Source: Hyphomonadaceae bacterium (GTDB lineage Bacteria > Pseudomonadota > Alphaproteobacteria > Caulobacterales > Hyphomonadaceae). From it: a DNA stretch of 33,822 nucleotides. The position numbers and the translations under genes are program-made. Below, one piece after another: positions 10,014-21,600 of the stretch; positions within the stretch are counted from its first letter, which is position 1; each line of letters begins with the position of its first letter. The stretch lies in NCBI GenBank assembly GCA_030696545.1, contig JAUYSA010000024.1, positions 1 through 33,822 on the forward strand, read 5' to 3'. The notes under the pieces were generated by a model, which saw only the letters and a program-made list of their open reading frames with translations, made no database searches and was not told the origin of the DNA.

Positions 10014-10964
10014 ATGCTTAAGCTTACAGCGGCGTTGTCGCTCGCCGTCGTTCTCGTCGCCGCGGCGCCGACCGCCCAGGCCCAGACGTTCCCGGTCAAG
10101 ATGGCCAATCATAACAAGGGCTACTTCAAAGGTTTCAGCTCTGTCGTGCTGCCCAGCTACAACTTCACGGTCATCACCGCGAACCAGGCCACCGCGGTGG
10201 GCGGCGGCGCGGCGTCTCGTCTCAACAAGGTCCTGTTCGGCGTCGACGAAGCGGCGATGCGCAGGATGGCGGACGAAGCCCATGCCGACCTGCGCGCCCA
10301 ATTCACCGCCGCCGGAATTCCCGTGGCCAGCGACCAAGCTGCGCAGGCCGTGGTCACAGCCAACGCCGTCCCTCTGCAGCCCGGCAACCTCGACATCGTC
10401 AAGGCGACCGGTGGCATTACGGTCAATAAGAGCTTGCGGCAGAGCTACGTCACCGTCGGGGCCACATCCGCGCCCATGCTAGCCGCCTTCAAGTCGGTGC
10501 TCGGTGGCGGTCCCGGCGTGGCGGCTGCGACGAAGGCCGCTGAAAACTCGGCGAAGGGTCATGCCGATGGCGCCATGGTGGTGATTCCCACCCTGGTAGT
10601 CGATTTCGCCAGCATGCAGGCCGGCGTCCAGTCGAACACACGCCGCACCACCGCGACCACCAGCGGCGGCGCGTCGTTCGCCATCCGCGGGGTCGCCTCG
10701 GGCATCTTCTTCGGCAAGGTCTACAACGGTGGGAAAAACGTCTTCCCGTTCTATGTCCGTCCAGAAGGCGACTATGGGTCCGCGGCACCCTTCGCCGCCG
10801 ACGTCGCCGGCGCCGCAACGGTCGCCCCGACATCCGCCTTCGGCGACAACGCCGCCCGCGGGGATGCGGTCTTGGTCAACCTCACCGCTTGGGAGGGCCT
10901 CGTTCGGGATGCATACAAGTCCTACAATGCAACCGTGGTGAAGGCGGCTCTGGCGGGGAAGTAG
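10014..10964 (+). CDS. Secreted protein of unknown function
   Basis: 316 aa from ATG 10014, preceded by AGAGGGG; signal peptide MLKLTAALSLAVVLVAAAPTAQAQ; family not recognised. Confidence 0.65.
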   Translation: MLKLTAALSLAVVLVAAAPTAQAQTFPVKMANHNKGYFKGFSSVVLPSYNFTVITANQATAVGGGAASRLNKVLFGVDEAAMRRMADEAHADLRAQFTAAGIPVASDQAAQAVVTANAVPLQPGNLDIVKATGGITVNKSLRQSYVTVGATSAPMLAAFKSVLGGGPGVAAATKAAENSAKGHADGAMVVIPTLVVDFASMQAGVQSNTRRTTATTSGGASFAIRGVASGIFFGKVYNGGKNVFPFYVRPEGDYGSAAPFAADVAGAATVAPTSAFGDNAARGDAVLVNLTAWEGLVRDAYKSYNATVVKAALAGK

Positions 10965-11074
10965 GGTTCGCGGTCGTCCGTCGGCCGACCGATAAAGGAA
11001 AAGCTCGACTTTGGAGCTATGGCGAGGCGCTCGGCTGGTGACCACGCAGGCCCGATCCAGCGACCGGCCCCTGA

Positions 11075-11449
11075 CCGTCGCCGAGCAGGGTCACTCCGGT
11101 AGACGGTGGGGTTGTCGTTGACGGTCCCGGGAGCGTCGCGATTTCGCTCACCCCTGACTCTGCGACAGAGACCGCCCGAAGGCTGTCAGATGCCGCTGGT
11201 AAAGCCCTGGGCCAGCCCCCTAGCGATGAAGCGACGCCGAGAGACGGCAACCCCAGCAAGAGTCGTAGCGAACAGGCGCGCGCCGTCATTGAGCCATGCG
11301 AATTGGACAGGCCTGGATGGGTCGATTTCGTCGTTCAACCTGATGGGCTGTTTTCGCGAAATCTCTGGGGACGATACGCCTCGCTTCAAGAGGCTAAACA
11401 AGCTGCACTCGACGCGCGGCAGTATCTAGCACGAGGCGAGGCAATCTAG
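11075..11449 (+). pseudogene. ATG-less open frame, possible degraded small protein gene
   Basis: Uninterrupted 124-codon frame (TPVDGGVVVDGPGSVAISLTPDSATETARRLSDAAGKALG...RPGWVDFVVQPDGLFSRNLWGRYASLQEAKQAALDARQYLARGEAI*) with coding-like composition but no in-frame ATG/GTG; absent from the supplied ORF track. Confidence 0.35.
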
Positions 11450-11723
11450 AGCCATCCGCGCCGAGATTCGGGACGACCAAATCGGATTACATTTTCGGGG
11501 CAGCATCCGGCAATGGCTCAACGTCCGATTTCCACCCGTTGGGGGCAGACGATCTGCTCGTAGGTGTGGCGGGGCTATTCGCGGATACAGCTTCGGAGCG
11601 AAGCTCGCGTCACGATAGTTGGCCGCGTGCGGCCGGCAGCCACCTCGACGGCGGAACGACGCGGCGCGTTGGGAATTCAGGCTTGCGGCGGGATTCTTTC
11701 GCGTGACCGCCAGGGGGGTCACA

Positions 11724-13696
11724 TGACGGCGGAACAGCAACGCGCACTGGACCGTGTCCAGCAGCCAGCAATGCGCGAGCGCTTCCAGAGGCTCGATTGG
11801 GCTTCAACCCCCATCGGGCCGGCGGGCGCGTGGCCGCGATCACTAAAGACGGCCACCGATATCATTCTAAGTTCCCGCCAGCCCATGTTTATCGCGTGGG
11901 GCGAGGACCTTACGTTTCTCTACAACGACGCGTATGCCGCAATCCTCGGCGACAAGCATCCCGGCGCTCTCGGGCAGGCGTTTCGCCAGGTGTGGTCGGA
12001 CATTTGGGAGAACATCTTCCCGCTTATCGACCGCGCGCTCGGGGGTGAAGCCACATGGTCAGAAAACCTCCCGCTGACGATGAACCGCCGGGGGTTCTTA
12101 GAAGACACCTGGTGGACCTTCTCCTACTCGCCGATCCGCGGCGACGACGAGCGCATCAAGGGAATGTTCTGTTCTTGCCTCGAGACGACCGACCAAGTTC
12201 TCACGCAGCGCCAGTACATGGCGGAACGACAGCGCCTGTTCGAGCTGTCGCCGGACCTGTTGGGGGTGGCCAGCATCGAGGGCTATCTAAAGGCGATCAA
12301 TCCGGCCTGGTCGCGCGTGCTGGGTCGATCCGAAGCCGACCTTCTCGCGCGACCGTTCTCCGAGATCATCCATCCTGACGACCTAACAACGACGGCGGAG
12401 GTCGTCGCGGCGCTTGCCCAGGGCGAGCCCGTGCACCAGTTCCACGTTCGGCTGGTAAGAGCCGACGGGGAGCCTGTCGCCTTCGCTTGGTCGGCGGTGC
12501 CGGAGGCCGGGTCAGGTGGGACCTTCTACACTGTCGGGCGCGACATCACCGCGGAGCTGCGCCGCGACGAGATGCTGCGGCACAGCCAGAAGATGGACGC
12601 CATGGGGCAGCTCACGGGCGGCGTCGCACATGACTTCAATAATCTACTGATGCCGATCATCGGCGGCCTCGACATGCTCCAGCGCAAGGGCGTCGGCGAC
12701 GCCCGGTCCCAACGCATCATCGACGGCGCGCTGCAGTCCGCGGAGCGCGCCAAGACGCTTGTGCAACGGCTGCTGGGATTTGCCCGCCGACAACCCCTCC
12801 AGCCCCAGCCGATCGACCTCGTCGCGCTCGTCATCGGCATGGAAAGCCTGCTCGCGAGCACGGTGGGGCCGCGAATCCGGATCGCATTCGATCTGGAAGC
12901 TGACTTGCCGGCGGCGGTGGCGGACGCCAATCAGCTGGAGATGGCGCTGCTGAACCTTGCGGTGAACGGTCGCGACGCGATGCCAGACGGAGGCGTCCTC
13001 ACGATCCATGTGATGCTTGAGACCCTCACTCATGACCAGGGACTGGATCTCAAGCCCGGCCGTTACCTCCGCCTCTGCGTCCACGACACAGGCGTCGGGA
13101 TGGACGAGGCCACGCGGCTCAAGGCGACGGAGCCATTCTTCTCGACAAAGGGGGTCGGGCGCGGAACGGGCCTCGGCCTGTCCATGGTCCACGGCCTCGC
13201 CGCCCAGTTGGGCGGAGCCCTCGTTCTGGAAAGCGCGCCCGGAGAAGGGGCCACGGTCAAGATATGGCTGCCGCTGGCGGACGTCGATCCGACCGCGCCG
13301 GCCTCGCGCTCCCATGCTGAGCTTGGCCCGCAATCGGGAACCGTCCTATTGGTTGACGATGAGCACCTGGTCCGCGCGAGCACCGCTGAGATGCTCGCCG
13401 AGCTCGGATATCGGGTTGTGCAAGCCGACAATGCCGAGAGCGCCCTTCACAAGCTCGATGAGGAGATCGAGGTCGATCTCCTCATCACCGACCACCTAAT
13501 GCCGGGCATGTTTGGCGCCGAGCTCGTGGAGGCCGCGCGCCGCCTTCGTCCTGCGCTGCCCGCCCTGATCATCTCCGGCTATGCGGAGGCCGGCATCCCG
13601 CCGGAAATCGCGCGGCTCACAAAACCGTTCCGCCAGGCTGAATTGGCCGACGCCATCGCGGCCCTCTCCTCCAGCAATGGCGCAGGCCCCAAGTAA
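11724..13696 (+). CDS. Hybrid sensor histidine kinase (PAS-PAS-HisKA-HATPase_c-REC)
   Basis: Start MTAEQQRALDRVQQP at 11724; H-box [39 protein letters not shown], receiver GTVLLVDDEHLVRAS...LLITDHLMPGMFG. Confidence 0.9.
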
Positions 13697-13855
13697 GCCC
13701 TGACGTCTGACGCTGGCATGCTCCTATGTTGAGCAGTAATTTGGGGGATGTCGGCGCCTTGGGAACTGGGTCTAAGTCGGGAGTGCCGCCGTGTGTGGAC
13801 GGCGCGCCCGATCGAGCCGCCCCCGATCCAATGCTCGCGACCTGGCCCTTTTCAC

Positions 13856-15607
13856 TCAACTTTGGGTGTCGGCGGAGTTCGATAACGCCAAGGCGACCCG
13901 GGCGCCAAGCGTCGCTCGATCAAACGGCTTTCGCAGTAGCTGCGCTGGTCGGCCGAGCGCCTGCTCTAACGCCGCGGAGTCCGCGTAGCCGCTTGCAAAC
14001 AGGATCGGAAGCTCTGGTCGCTGGGCCAGCACTAGTCGGGCGAACGCCGCGCCCGACATACCAGGCATAGCGTAGTCCGCAAGCACTAGGTCGATCGGTT
14101 CCTGCTCCAAGATCTCGAGGCCGGCAGGCCCATTGTCAGCGGCGAAACAGACGTATCCCAGCGTCGTGAGCGCATCACTCACGTAGCTCAGCACGCCCGC
14201 GTCATCATCAACAACCAGGATGCGCGCGCCCGCATTCCCGGCTTGCGATGCAATCTTGCCGGAGGGCACAACCGCATTGTCCTTGGCCACCGGAAGGTAA
14301 ACGAAGACTGTAGTGCCCGTTCCCGTCTCGCTGTGGAGGCGTGCAAGTCCGCCGGCTTGTTTGGCTATGCCATAGACCTGCGCGAGACCAAGACCCGTAC
14401 CCTTCCCGACGCCCTTGGTGGTGAAGAAGGGATCGAATGCGCGCGATCGTATGTCAGCCGGCATCCCGACGCCGGTATCGGCCACGGACAGCACCAGGTA
14501 GGTCCCGGGCTGCAGGTCAGGATCCTCCGTCACGACTTCAGCGCGGGTGCTGACGCGCACCTCGCCTCCGTCCGGCATGGCGTCGCGGGCGTTGATACAG
14601 AGGTTCAGCAAAGCGAGCTCAAGCTGCGTCGCATCGCCAATCACCCACGCCTCTGTGTCGTGGACATCGAAGGCCACATCCACGGCCGAGCCAAGCACCG
14701 TGGGCAGCAATTCGCGTAGACGGTCCACGACCTCACGCACGTCGACCGGCCGCAGTTCCAGCTTCTGCGAGCGCGAGAACGCCAGCAATTGTGATGTCAG
14801 ACGAGAGCCGCGCTGCGTCGCCTCAGCGCCCATCCGGGCCCACTTCTCGACGCGTCCCGTGTCGGAAGGACGACTGGAGATCACGTCAAACGCGCCCTGG
14901 ACGGTCTGAAGCAGATTGTTGAAGTCGTGCGCGATCCCCCCTGTGAGCTGTCCCAAAGTCTCCATTTTCTGAGCCTGGAGCAGCGCTTCCTCCGCAGTCT
15001 CCCGGCGGCGAATCTGCTGCTGGAGACGCTCGTTCATGTTGGCCAGCTCAAGGGCGCGGGCCTGCGACTCCGCGCCGGCTCGGGCTTGCGCCGCCTGAGC
15101 CGCGTGCGCCCCGGCGAGAACGAGCACGGCCATGAGCAACAGCAACGCGGTGCCGGCGTGACGTTGGACGAGATCACCCAGCGGTTCGGGCGCCGCGCGT
15201 AGGTAAACCGTTCCGATCGGAACTCGCTCATGCAGGACGGGCGCCGTGACCGCGACGGCGACGCCGGGCGCCGGCCGCGCCTCGGCGACCGTCCCAGGCG
15301 GGCGTCGGCCGCTCCGCCCGAACTCCGCCACGCGTGCGCCGCGATCATCGTAGATGCCCGCAGCCTCGACGCGGGCGTCCGGCCGCAACGCGCGAACCAG
15401 GTCTCGCGCGGCGGCGGGATCTTGGAATACGAGCGCTGGCTCGACCGTGGCCGCCAGCACCTCGGCCTGCGCCGTAAGCGACTGCGCCTGACGGACGCGA
15501 AAGGCACGCTCGTTGACGAGGCCCACAATGAGACCGGCGACGACCAGCGCCAGCGCGCCCACCGCGGATACGAGCGCCCGGATGCTGCGTTTTTGCACAC
15601 CCGTCAT
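13856..15607 (-). CDS. Hybrid sensor histidine kinase with CHASE8-like periplasmic domain and C-terminal REC
   Basis: N-terminal TM then [62 protein letters not shown]-box [40 protein letters not shown]; receiver [14 protein letters not shown]...[13 protein letters not shown]. Confidence 0.88.
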   Translation of the reverse strand: MTGVQKRSIRALVSAVGALALVVAGLIVGLVNERAFRVRQAQSLTAQAEVLAATVEPALVFQDPAAARDLVRALRPDARVEAAGIYDDRGARVAEFGRSGRRPPGTVAEARPAPGVAVAVTAPVLHERVPIGTVYLRAAPEPLGDLVQRHAGTALLLLMAVLVLAGAHAAQAAQARAGAESQARALELANMNERLQQQIRRRETAEEALLQAQKMETLGQLTGGIAHDFNNLLQTVQGAFDVISSRPSDTGRVEKWARMGAEATQRGSRLTSQLLAFSRSQKLELRPVDVREVVDRLRELLPTVLGSAVDVAFDVHDTEAWVIGDATQLELALLNLCINARDAMPDGGEVRVSTRAEVVTEDPDLQPGTYLVLSVADTGVGMPADIRSRAFDPFFTTKGVGKGTGLGLAQVYGIAKQAGGLARLHSETGTGTTVFVYLPVAKDNAVVPSGKIASQAGNAGARILVVDDDAGVLSYVSDALTTLGYVCFAADNGPAGLEILEQEPIDLVLADYAMPGMSGAAFARLVLAQRPELPILFASGYADSAALEQALGRPAQLLRKPFDRATLGARVALALSNSADTQS

Positions 15608-16137
15608 CGGATCACAGCCACGGCGAGATTGAGCAACTTGGAGCTGATTCCGAGGCCGGCGCCGGCGCTAGCGCGCTGGTCGATCTGGAAACGGACCCGG
15701 TTCGCCTGGATCACGAACTGGATCCCAACGGGCTCTCCGATGGGTCCGTCGGCGACGGTGAGCACCGGCGCCCCGGACGCGGCGCGAACCGCGTCGCTCG
15801 GGGACTGCGCCGCGGAACCGCCGAGAAACGCGATATGACAGCCGGAATTCGGCGCAATGACGCTGATCCGGCGAACCCGAAGGCTGCGCATGTTGACTGT
15901 CTGCCCCTGCGCCAAACGGTCCAAGGTGTCTCCGAACGGATCGCGACCGACGACACAGAGTTGCACGGGCGAACGCGCGTCTGGAAACGCACTGGCGGGC
16001 CACTCGACGAAGGATCCGAACTTGGAAAGGAACGCCGCCTTCACCTGGTACTCAGGCGTGCGATCCTGGGCGCTTACATGCCCGGCGCCTATCCAGAGCG
16101 TGAGAACCGCCGCGCCGATGAAATCGCGACGACGCAT
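15604..16137 (-). CDS. YfiR family (DUF4154) periplasmic protein
   Basis: EYQVKAAFLSKFGSFVEWPASAF...LCVVGRDPFG...CHIAFLGGS...VLTVADGPIGEPVGIQFVIQANRVRFQIDQRASAGAGLGISSKLLNLA is the classic DUF4154 layout; 4 nt overlap with downstream kinase. Confidence 0.9.
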   Translation of the reverse strand: MRRRDFIGAAVLTLWIGAGHVSAQDRTPEYQVKAAFLSKFGSFVEWPASAFPDARSPVQLCVVGRDPFGDTLDRLAQGQTVNMRSLRVRRISVIAPNSGCHIAFLGGSAAQSPSDAVRAASGAPVLTVADGPIGEPVGIQFVIQANRVRFQIDQRASAGAGLGISSKLLNLAVAVIR

Positions 16138-16139
16138 TC

Positions 16140-18038
16140 TCAGAAGCCGTACCGCACCGCGACTTGATAGTTGCGGCGCATCTCATTGCGTCGCGGCTCC
16201 GTCGCCTCGGGGTGAGAGGCGTCTAGGAGATTGAAGCCCGCCAGGGAGAGTTCGACCCGGTCTGACACTCGCCAGCTGAGCCGCGCATCGGCCTCAGCGT
16301 AGGCCGGCGCCTTGCGGTATCCCGACGTTAGTTCGGCCGGTACTTCTCCCACATATCGGACCCGCAGGTCGAGATCGAGGCGGTCGCTCAGCTGGTGTTG
16401 TGAGCGAGCAATCATCTGGAAATTCGGATCGTGGCCGACCGCGGCGAGCCGCGACAGGTCGACTGCGTTGTCGGATGTACGAAAGTCCTTACCTAAACCG
16501 GAGATCCCGGCGCTGAGCCGCCACCGCTCCGTGGCTTGGAAATCGCCCCAGATCTCCAGCCCCCATGATTCTCCCTCAAGTCCGTTTGCGATGCGAACCG
16601 GCAGAATGGTGACCGGCGTCGGCTCGGTGGATCGCAGCTGCTCATAGTCGTGATAGAAGATGGTCGCCGAGAGCGAGAGACGCGGATGCGGCCGCCCGCG
16701 GTACCCCAACTCGTAGGCGATCAGCCGCTCCGCCTCGAACTGCGAACGCACGAGGAGGGGTGGAAAGACTAGGTCACGATCTAGCCGCGAGGGGTTGCGG
16801 ACGGCGCTTGAGGCGGCGCCCCAGAGCAGTGTGTTCGGCGACTGACGCCAAGCGAGCCGCACGTTCGGCATCCACTCCGTCCCACCTAAGGTGCTGCGTT
16901 CCGCCTTTACGCCCACTGTTAGTGTTACAGCCCCAAGGGCGACCTGATCTTGCACGAATGCGTTGGACAATTCCGACCGCCGCGTCGGCGGGTCCAAGAC
17001 GAAGCCGTTGACGAAGTTCGCGAAGCGGTCCTTCCAGACCCGATGGCCGGCGCCGAAAACGAGCTGGTGTTGGCCGATCGTCAGCCGCTGCTGCGCCTGG
17101 ATATCGTAGGTCCTGACCCCATCGAGAATCCCGCGGGCGATCCGCTCATAGCGGTCGTAGTAGGCTTGCACCTCGAAGTCTGCGTCATCACTCCACGCCT
17201 GGCTCCACCGGACGAGGAGATTCTGGCCGACAAGTTTGCCGTTTGGGCTGGCAGGAATCTGAGATGGCACCCTGTCGTGGTAAGCATCGCCCTGCAGCGT
17301 AATGTGCGTCGGGCCCCGGTCGAAATCGGTCCGGAAGCCCAGTTGGCCGCCCTTCCATCCATCCGCAGCGTCGCCGCCGTCGCGAATGCTGTCCGCACGA
17401 TCATAGGCGCGGCCGTAGATTCGGAACGCTCCATCCGCCCCGAGGCGGCCGCCGTAGCGGGCGGTGTAGGACTGATAGCCCGCGCCCCCGGCGGCGAGGC
17501 CCGCCAACCCCTGAGTTTGGTCGGCAGGGCGGGTGACAATATTGACCACGCCGTTCACCGCGTTCGCTCCCCATAGCGTGCCGCCGGGGCCGCTCACGAC
17601 CTCGATCCGGTCTACATCCGGCAGGTCTGGGTGGAGCTGGCTCCATTCCACACCGGAAAAGAAGGGGGAGTAGACGCTGCGGCCGTCGATCAGGACCAGC
17701 AGCTTGTTGGCGCTATCGAAGCCGTTGAGACCGCGGGCGGAGATGCCGTAGTCGAGGGCGTCGACCCGCTGCACCCCGAGGTTAGGAACGAGCCGCAACG
17801 CCTCCGCTACACTCTGCACGCCGCTTCTGCGAATATCATCGTTGGTCAGCACGAAGACTGAAGCCGCAGCTTCAGAGATGCGCTCAGGACGCTTCGAGAC
17901 GGAGGTGACCTCGACGTTCGACAGTTCCTCTAGCGACATGCGTGCAAGGTCGGAAGACGTCTCCGCCCGTGCGGCGGCCGCCGACAGAAGGAACAGCGCC
18001 GACAGCGCCCCGCCCCGCATGTCATTCCCCCCGGACAA
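16140..18038 (-). CDS. TonB-dependent receptor
   Basis: Signal peptide, plug domain (RISEAAASVFVLTNDDIRRSGVQSVAEALRLVPNLGV...DRIEVVSGPGGTLWGANAVNGVVNIVTR) and C-terminal beta-barrel ending YQVAVRYGF. Confidence 0.92.
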   Translation of the reverse strand: MSGGNDMRGGALSALFLLSAAAARAETSSDLARMSLEELSNVEVTSVSKRPERISEAAASVFVLTNDDIRRSGVQSVAEALRLVPNLGVQRVDALDYGISARGLNGFDSANKLLVLIDGRSVYSPFFSGVEWSQLHPDLPDVDRIEVVSGPGGTLWGANAVNGVVNIVTRPADQTQGLAGLAAGGAGYQSYTARYGGRLGADGAFRIYGRAYDRADSIRDGGDAADGWKGGQLGFRTDFDRGPTHITLQGDAYHDRVPSQIPASPNGKLVGQNLLVRWSQAWSDDADFEVQAYYDRYERIARGILDGVRTYDIQAQQRLTIGQHQLVFGAGHRVWKDRFANFVNGFVLDPPTRRSELSNAFVQDQVALGAVTLTVGVKAERSTLGGTEWMPNVRLAWRQSPNTLLWGAASSAVRNPSRLDRDLVFPPLLVRSQFEAERLIAYELGYRGRPHPRLSLSATIFYHDYEQLRSTEPTPVTILPVRIANGLEGESWGLEIWGDFQATERWRLSAGISGLGKDFRTSDNAVDLSRLAAVGHDPNFQMIARSQHQLSDRLDLDLRVRYVGEVPAELTSGYRKAPAYAEADARLSWRVSDRVELSLAGFNLLDASHPEATEPRRNEMRRNYQVAVRYGF

Positions 18039-18253
18039 TGACCCATGCCGTTGCTCGCAGGGCCAGATATCTACAGTGCGGAAAGGGTTGGCTTGTTCCC
18101 CTGCCGCAAGCCAATTTCCCGTCTTCTCCGATCTTCACCAAACTTCAAATGCGGGCCACAGGTCGGATTTCACCAGACCGCCGCACTCCCCGCACCCAAC
18201 AAGCGCCAGCTCCGGGCCTTCCGTTCGCCTTTCTCGCGAACTGTCGACGCAGG

Positions 18254-18658
18254 CTAATCCGCAAGAAAGGTAGGCGGTTGGCCGATCTCGACCAATCTCA
18301 GAAGCCTTCCCACCCGAGCTTGAAGCTGAGCCTCTGAAAATGGCTTTGTCAGGTAGTCCTTTGCGCCCAGTTTGATGGCGCGCTTCACATCGTCAACAGC
18401 ATGCCTTGCGGTCAGCACTAGGACAGGCAGCAGCTGGCCGCGGGCGCCCAGCGCCTCAAGGACAGCGAACCCATCCACCTCGGGCATGTTGATATCCAAC
18501 ACGAGAACATCTGGGCGAACCGCCGACACACTGGAGAGAGCTTCGGATCCGTTCCGGGCGGTGTGCACTTCGAAGCCCGCAGTGATTAATCGCGTACGAA
18601 TAAGCTCGCGGATGTCGCGATCGTCTTCAGCAACCAGGATCCGGTATTTAGGCGGCAT
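18254..18658 (-). CDS. Single-domain response regulator (REC)
   Basis: MPPKYRILVAEDDRDIRELIRTRL...VLVLDINMPEVDGFAVLEAL...VLTARHAVDDVKRAIKLGAKDYLTKPF; overlaps the upstream kinase stop by 11 nt. Confidence 0.9.
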   Translation of the reverse strand: MPPKYRILVAEDDRDIRELIRTRLITAGFEVHTARNGSEALSSVSAVRPDVLVLDINMPEVDGFAVLEALGARGQLLPVLVLTARHAVDDVKRAIKLGAKDYLTKPFSEAQLQARVGRLLRLVEIGQPPTFLAD

Positions 18659-21600
18659 CGCTATTCTTCCGGATTTGCTCAGCAAACGCCGTGGCGCGCC
18701 CCACGGCGGCGATCAAGGCTTGCGGCTCGACCGGCTTCCCGACGACATCCTCGAAACCTAAACTGATGAGTTTCGACCGCGCGGCGGGGTCCGCGTCAGC
18801 GGTAAATGCGAGAATGGGCGTCATGTCATTCGGCCCTGGTGCAGCTCGTATTTTCCGAAGGGCGCCGGGCCCATCGAGGCCGGGCATCTGGACGTCCATG
18901 AGAATAACGTCATAGGGCGCTTCTGACGCCATCTGAGCCGCGGCCTCGCCGTCCGCCGCCTCTGTGATCTCCGCGCCAACACCGGTTAAGAACAATCTGG
19001 CGAGTTCTCGATTGGCGGCGTGATCATCGACAACAAGCACGCGGACGCCGGTGAAACTGATCTGATCCGACGCCTCGTAAACCCTAGGCGTCTGCGCCAA
19101 GACAGCGCGTTGCGAGGGTATCTCGAACCAGAAGCAGCTGCCCTCTCCGGCTCGGCTCTCGATGCCGATATGACCCCCCATGGCCTCAACCAGGCCCTTG
19201 CAAATCGCCAACCCCAGTCCGGTGCCACTTTGAGTCCGCGTCAACGATCCGTCGATCTGCGAAAATCGCTTAAACAGCCGCTCCTGCTTGTCCTGAGAAA
19301 TCCCCTCACCCGTGTCGGCCACCTCGACGCGCAGGTTTCCTGTGTCGTCGTCATAACGCGTGCGCAGAGCGACGCCGCCGACAGTGGTGAACTTGACCGC
19401 GTTGCTCACCAAATTAAGCAGGATTTGGCGCAGGCGATCTGGGTCTATCAAAAGGACCAGATCATCGCCGCTCGCCCCGCCATCGAGAGACAAGCCGAGA
19501 TCCTTGGCGCCGGCCTGCGGCGTGAATAGATCAAGCGTGTCCCGGCAGAGTTTGCTGACAGACACCGCCTCGGGGTGGATAGCCACCTGGCCGGCCTCCA
19601 GCTTCGAGAAATCTAGGATGTCGTTCACCGTGCAGAGTAGGGCGCGACTAGCGTTGCCGACGCGGTCGATGTAGTTGCGCGTCAGATCAGCGAGATCAGC
19701 CTGCTCGGCGGCTAAACCTATGAATCCAATAATGCTTGTTAGCGGCGTCCGCAGCTCGTGGCTCATGTTGGCTAGGAAGTCCGCCTTCACGGAGGCCGCT
19801 TCCTCCGCCTCGACCTGCGCAAGTCGAAGGCGCGCCTCGAGGGCCTTTCTGGGCGTAATGTCGCGCACGACATCGTTGAGGCAGTTGAATTTGCCGGTGA
19901 TCGGATCTGTGGTCAGCGTCGGCTTGCATTCAAGCCAAAGCTCATGGCCCGCCTTGTGCCGCGCACGAAATTCGACCGGCCAAGCCGCGATTTTGCCCTT
20001 CGAGCGGAAGACGGTTTGGCACATGGCCAAAACCTTCTCGCCATCCTCTGGCTCCATCAGCGTCGTAAAGTGTTGACCTAACAGCTCGTCAGGCGTGTAG
20101 CCGGTAATGGCGAGGCTCGCCGGCGAGACATAAGTCATGATCCCGTCGAGCTGGAACTCGGTGATCATGTCGGGGGCGTTGACGGCAAGACTACGGAAAC
20201 GTTCTTCGCTCGTCCTGATGGCGATCTCGGCCATTTTTTGAGCCGTGACGTCGAGCGCAGTGCCGATCACCGCGAGGACTTCTCCGTTGGGGCCACGCTC
20301 GATGTCCGAATTGCAGAGAAGGTACCTCACCTCCCCATCGGCGCGTACGATACGGGTCAAGGAATTTTCGTCGGCGCCACCGCGGGCGAGCTGCTCCTCA
20401 AGGCGCACGCTCGCCAACAACGCGTCGTCCGGGTGGGTCATGGCCATGACCCCCTCAAGGTCGAGCGCTTGGTCTGCATCGAGGCCGTAAATCCGGTAGA
20501 TCTGGGCTGACCAGGTGAGTTCGCGGGTACCGGCATCCACTCGCCAGTGTCCGAAGCCAGCAATCGCTTCAGCGGCCTCCGCGCGACGCGCCAATTCCTC
20601 TGCCTGGTCGCGTGCTTCAGCCATCGCGGCTTCGGCTCGTTTAAGATCAGTAATATCGACACTGACCGAAACCGTTCCACCATCGGCGGTTCGGCGCTCG
20701 TTGACCCGCAACCAGCGACCCGACGCCGTCTGCAGTACGACGCTTGGCGCTGCCCCCCAGCGAGCCGCCTGCCGTTCCGCCACCCAATCCGCCTCGCGAC
20801 CTGAAGCAGCTGGATAAGCGCCGTGGAGAACGAGGGATTCTAGCACGCTGGGGAATTCGAGCCCGACTGCTAACTCTGCGCCGTTCGACCGGCAGAGGTC
20901 GTCATACTGAGCATTCCAGGCGATCAAGCGGTCGGACGAATCGTAGAAGGCCAGGCCCTCCGGCATGGCGTCCAGCGCTTCACGCAAGCGGCGCAGATTT
21001 CCACTACGGCGAGCGGCGTCAAGGGCGACCCCACCGGTCGCGACTATGAGGATCAGAGCGGTGGCAGCCACCGAGGCCGCCACCATAACCGCCGTCGACA
21101 TCAGCGTGGCGGGCACGCCCACGCTGGAGTCCGGCACGATCGACACTGCGGTCATGCCGGTGAAGTGCATGCCGACGATGGCGAGCGTGAGAAGTCCAGC
21201 GGAGCCGACGCGTGAGGCGACGCCGCTCTTCGAATGCGCGACGAGCAACGCGGCTGAGGCGAGCAGACCACCTACCGCAACCGACGCCGTGACATACGCC
21301 GCGTTCCATTGCACGACGCCAGCCGTCCGGTAGCCCAGCATTCCGACGTAATGCATAAGAGTGATGCCTAGCCCCACGACGAGGCCACCGCCCACAGTCG
21401 TCAAACTTGAACCAGGGCCGATGCGCGATGAAGCAAGAGCGAACCCCGAGGTCGTGCCGAAGACTGCGACGCCCAGCGATGCTGCGGTCGGAAGGAGTGC
21501 GTAGCCCGTCGGAAGACCCGTTTTGAACGCCAACATCGCAACGAAGTGCGTGGTCCAAATGCCCGCGCCGGCGACTAGGCCGGCCATAGTCAGCCAGCCT

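Noticed and set aside
16950-17576. 208 aa plus-strand ORF
   Set aside because: Antisense to the TonB receptor; shadow ORF.
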